Positions 29,749 through 31,531 of a stretch of 31,531 nucleotides of DNA are shown piece after piece; position 1 is the stretch's first letter, and each line of letters opens with the position of its first letter. The notes beneath the pieces were generated by a model. That model did not search any database, was not told the origin of the DNA, and was given only the letters and a program-made list of their open reading frames with translations. Position numbers and translations under genes: made by a program. This DNA is from Susulua sp964590995 (GTDB taxonomy: Bacteria; Omnitrophota; Gorgyraeia; Duberdicusellales; 4484-171), in NCBI GenBank assembly GCA_964590995.1, contig CAZPYY010000006.1, positions 1 through 31,531 of the forward strand, in the 5' to 3' direction.

Positions 29749-30303
29749 ATGGATAAGAAAAAGATTGAAAAAGGAATTAGTTTAGTCCTAGAGGCAGTAG
29801 GTGCTAACTTAAAGTTAAAAGATATTGCTACAACTCCCAAGAGGGTTGCCGAGATGTATGAAGAAATTCTTGCCGGGCAATTTAAAAATGCTAGTAACGA
29901 ACTTGAAGTTATTTTGGAACAGAAGCATGATGAGATCATTCTTCTAAAAAACATTCCTCTTTTTTCGATCTGTGAGCACCACCTTCTTCCTTTTATCGGT
30001 AAAGCTCACGTAGCTTATCTTCCTGATAAGAGAATAACCGGTTTAAGTAAGATAGCCAGGGTTGTAGATATTCTATCTAAACGGCTTCAGGTGCAAGAGC
30101 GGCTTACTACCGAGGTTGCTGATGTAATTATGAAGAAATTAAAACCTAAAGGTGTAATGGTAGTGATTGAAGCTGATCATCTTTGCATGTCTATGCGCGG
30201 GGTAAAGAAACCAGGAGCCTTGACTACCACTTCAGTAGTAAGGGGCGTATTTAGAAGCAATGCTAAGAGTAGGCAGGAGGTTTTAAGCCTTATCTCCTCT
30301 TAA
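29749..30303 (+). CDS. folE: GTP cyclohydrolase I
   Basis: Makes 7,8-dihydroneopterin triphosphate from GTP, the entry to folate (and, via other enzymes, queuosine) synthesis. The 184-residue length is typical of the bacterial type I enzyme. The zinc ligands are all visible: C75 and H78 in FSICEHHLLPF and C146 in HLCMSMRGV. Also present are GKAHVAYLPDKRITGLSKIAR, RLQVQERLTTEVAD and the C-terminal RSNAKSRQEVLSLI. A clear GGAGG Shine-Dalgarno precedes the ATG. The gene is flanked by an AT-rich repeat upstream and a 48-base gap downstream. Because FolE also supplies preQ0 synthesis, it is consistent with the queA gene in the same window. Confidence 0.96.
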   Translation: MDKKKIEKGISLVLEAVGANLKLKDIATTPKRVAEMYEEILAGQFKNASNELEVILEQKHDEIILLKNIPLFSICEHHLLPFIGKAHVAYLPDKRITGLSKIARVVDILSKRLQVQERLTTEVADVIMKKLKPKGVMVVIEADHLCMSMRGVKKPGALTTTSVVRGVFRSNAKSRQEVLSLISS

Positions 30304-30351
30304 ATTAATCTATGATTTAATCTGTGTAATCAGGCGACTGAAAGGAGCAAT
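30304..30351 (+). repeat. Short repeat-like gap (AATCTRTG words) before the adenosyltransferase gene
   Basis: TTAATCTATGATTTAATCTGTGTAATC consists of a word (TTTAATCTGTG and variants) occurring about two and a half times. It is followed by AAAGGAG (30341-30347), the ribosome site of the next gene. It resembles a worn repeat remnant; no stem or promoter was seen. Confidence 0.35.
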
Positions 30352-30891
30352 ATGGGTATAGTAACAAAAAAAGGTGATAAGGGTAAGACCTCTTTGTATC
30401 AAGGAAAGCCGGTGAGTAAGGACCATATAAGAATGGAAGCGTGTGGTACTATTGATGAGTTATCTTCTTATCTTGGCCTAGCAAAGAGTATGATTAAAAA
30501 TAGGAAGATAGGCGGTATTATCGAATCAATCCAAAAAGATTTATTTATATTAGGTACTGAGATAGTAACTGAAGGCTTAGCCTTAAAGAAGCTCAAGAAA
30601 AGAATAGATAGCAGTTTTATTGATTGTCTTGATAAGGCTATATTAGATTTAGAGGAGAAAAAGGGTTTAAAAGTAAGGTGTTTTCAACTTCCGGGTGCTA
30701 GTTCAGTCTCTAGTGTCTTAGATATATCTAGGACTATAACTAGAAGAGCCGAGAGAAGAGTTACTACTTTAGGCAGAAAAAAACTTCTTAGCAATAAGTG
30801 TATTTTAGTTTATTTAAATAGATTGTCGGATTTACTTTTCTTGTTAGCCAGATTATCCAAAGATTGTCTTGGGGGCCAAGGCTTAAGATAG
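30352..30891 (+). CDS. ATP:cob(I)alamin adenosyltransferase, PduO type
   Basis: Transfers the adenosyl group of ATP to cob(I)alamin to form coenzyme B12. The 179-residue protein shows all PduO-type landmarks: N-terminal ATP loop TKKGDKGKTSL, CGTIDELSSYLGLAKS, FILGTEI, FQLPGASSVSSVLDISRT, TRRAERRV and C-terminal YLNRLSDLLFLLARL. It is cytosolic and works as a trimer in characterised homologues. A strong AAAGGAG lies 4 bases before the ATG. The amrS gene starts one base after its stop, implying co-transcription. It shows the organism uses adenosylcobalamin, perhaps for ribonucleotide reductase or a mutase; no such enzyme is in the window. Confidence 0.94.
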   Translation: MGIVTKKGDKGKTSLYQGKPVSKDHIRMEACGTIDELSSYLGLAKSMIKNRKIGGIIESIQKDLFILGTEIVTEGLALKKLKKRIDSSFIDCLDKAILDLEEKKGLKVRCFQLPGASSVSSVLDISRTITRRAERRVTTLGRKKLLSNKCILVYLNRLSDLLFLLARLSKDCLGGQGLR

Positions 30892-30892
30892 A

Positions 30893-31531
30893 ATGATAAG
30901 AGAAGCAATGCTCTATGAAAAGGGAGAAGGAGAAAGAGTACATTGTTATCTCTGTGCTCACAATTGTAAGATTGCCTCAGACCAATTTGGCTTCTGTGGA
31001 GTTCGGCAGAATACCCAAGGCATCTTAAATACACTAGTTTATGCTGAGGCGATAGCTGCTAATATAGATCCTATTGAGAAAAAACCTCTATATCACTTCT
31101 TACCGGGCAGTGTATCTTTTTCTATAGCTACCATAGGTTGTAACTTCCGCTGCGGTTTTTGTCAAAATTGGCAAATATCCCAAGCTTCTAAGCGAAGCCA
31201 AAAAGATAAACCTCGGCAAGGCCATGAGTTGATGCCTGGAAGAGTAGTCCAAGAAGCAAAAACTAGACGCTGTGAGAGTATCTCTTATACCTATACTGAG
31301 CCGACTATCTTCTTTGAGTATGCTTATGATACTGCTAAGCTAGCTAAAGAAACTGGGTTAAAGAATATTTTTGTAACTAACGGGTATATGAGTAAGGAAA
31401 CACTGGAAACTATAAATCCTTATTTAGATGCTGCTAATATGGACTTAAAGAGTTTTAGAGAAGGGTTTTATGCAAAAAACTGCCAAAGTCATCTGCAACC
31501 AGTATTAGATTCGATTAAGCTTACTAAGGAG
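30893..31531 (+). CDS. amrS: AmmeMemoRadiSam-system radical SAM protein (AmrS), 3'-truncated by window edge
   Basis: An open frame of 213 codons running off the right end. The radical SAM cluster motif is IGCNFRCGFCQNWQISQ (C83, C87, C90). Before it there is an extra cysteine-rich N-terminus (HCYLCAHNCKIA and GFCGVRQN: C18, C21, C25, C35), typical of AmrS. Other family marks are YAEAIAANIDPIEKKPLYHFLPG, SYTYTEPTIFFEYAYDTA, VTNGYMS and AANMDLKSF. In many genomes it occurs with Memo and AMMECR1 proteins; the reaction of the trio is not established. The family is usually about 330-350 residues, so about a third is missing. The start ATG lies one base after the adenosyltransferase stop. Confidence 0.93.
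   Translation, partial: MIREAMLYEKGEGERVHCYLCAHNCKIASDQFGFCGVRQNTQGILNTLVYAEAIAANIDPIEKKPLYHFLPGSVSFSIATIGCNFRCGFCQNWQISQASKRSQKDKPRQGHELMPGRVVQEAKTRRCESISYTYTEPTIFFEYAYDTAKLAKETGLKNIFVTNGYMSKETLETINPYLDAANMDLKSFREGFYAKNCQSHLQPVLDSIKLTKE

Overview
The window reads as a contiguous chromosomal piece of a low-GC (by eye about 39-40%), gene-dense bacterium with strong AGA/AGG and TTA codon use. No phage, plasmid, IS or CRISPR signal was seen. The gene mix (two GH65 phosphorylase-like enzymes beside a HAD/trehalose-phosphatase fusion, a ferredoxin-fused electron-bifurcating-type EtfA, GTP-dependent PEPCK, a G-domain-less YchF-like protein paired with a divergent EF-G) and the many short AT-rich inverted repeats between genes resemble genomes of the candidate phylum Omnitrophota (OP3). 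That placement is an inference from memory and needs a marker-gene tree.

Layout. 1-2078: 3' part of feoB (iron uptake), then an OsmC-like peroxidase. 2070-3382: a minus-strand SPL-type radical SAM protein converging on OsmC, and a small membrane protein divergent from it. 3466-7510: a beta-phosphoglucomutase-like/trehalose-phosphatase fusion overlapping a GH65 enzyme. 7616-14582: one probable operon of a short MscS channel, a second GH65, a GT4 glycosyltransferase, pckG and purC. 14673-19943: etfB, ferredoxin-etfA and smc. 20034-21182: a minus-strand GAF-GGDEF diguanylate cyclase that converges on smc and diverges from queA. 22483-26695: a divergent EF-G, a YchF-like protein without a GTPase domain, and purH. 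26826-31531: folC, mnmE, folE, an ATP:cobalamin adenosyltransferase and the start of amrS, which runs off the right edge.

How the genes work together. The 3.4-11.8 kb block looks like a disaccharide (trehalose- or kojibiose-type) synthesis and recycling module. A GT4 enzyme could make the glycoside (or its phosphate), the TPP domain would dephosphorylate it, the GH65 enzymes would phosphorolyse it to beta-glucose-1-phosphate, and the beta-PGM domain would return glucose-6-phosphate. The MscS channel inside the block points to osmotic adaptation. The right third is enriched in folate users and makers (purH, folC, mnmE, folE).

Most unusual points: an SMC whose arms have normal length but whose hinge is cut to about 60 residues; a YchF-like protein lacking the G domain, co-transcribed with an EF-G lacking the usual switch I motif; a GC-rich palindromic element placed in frame inside two unrelated genes (pckG and mnmE) with compensating arm changes; several promoters that appear to start transcription at or just before the start codon; and a strong promoter plus long hairpin in the leader of the EF-G operon. 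No gap between genes exceeds about 150 bases.
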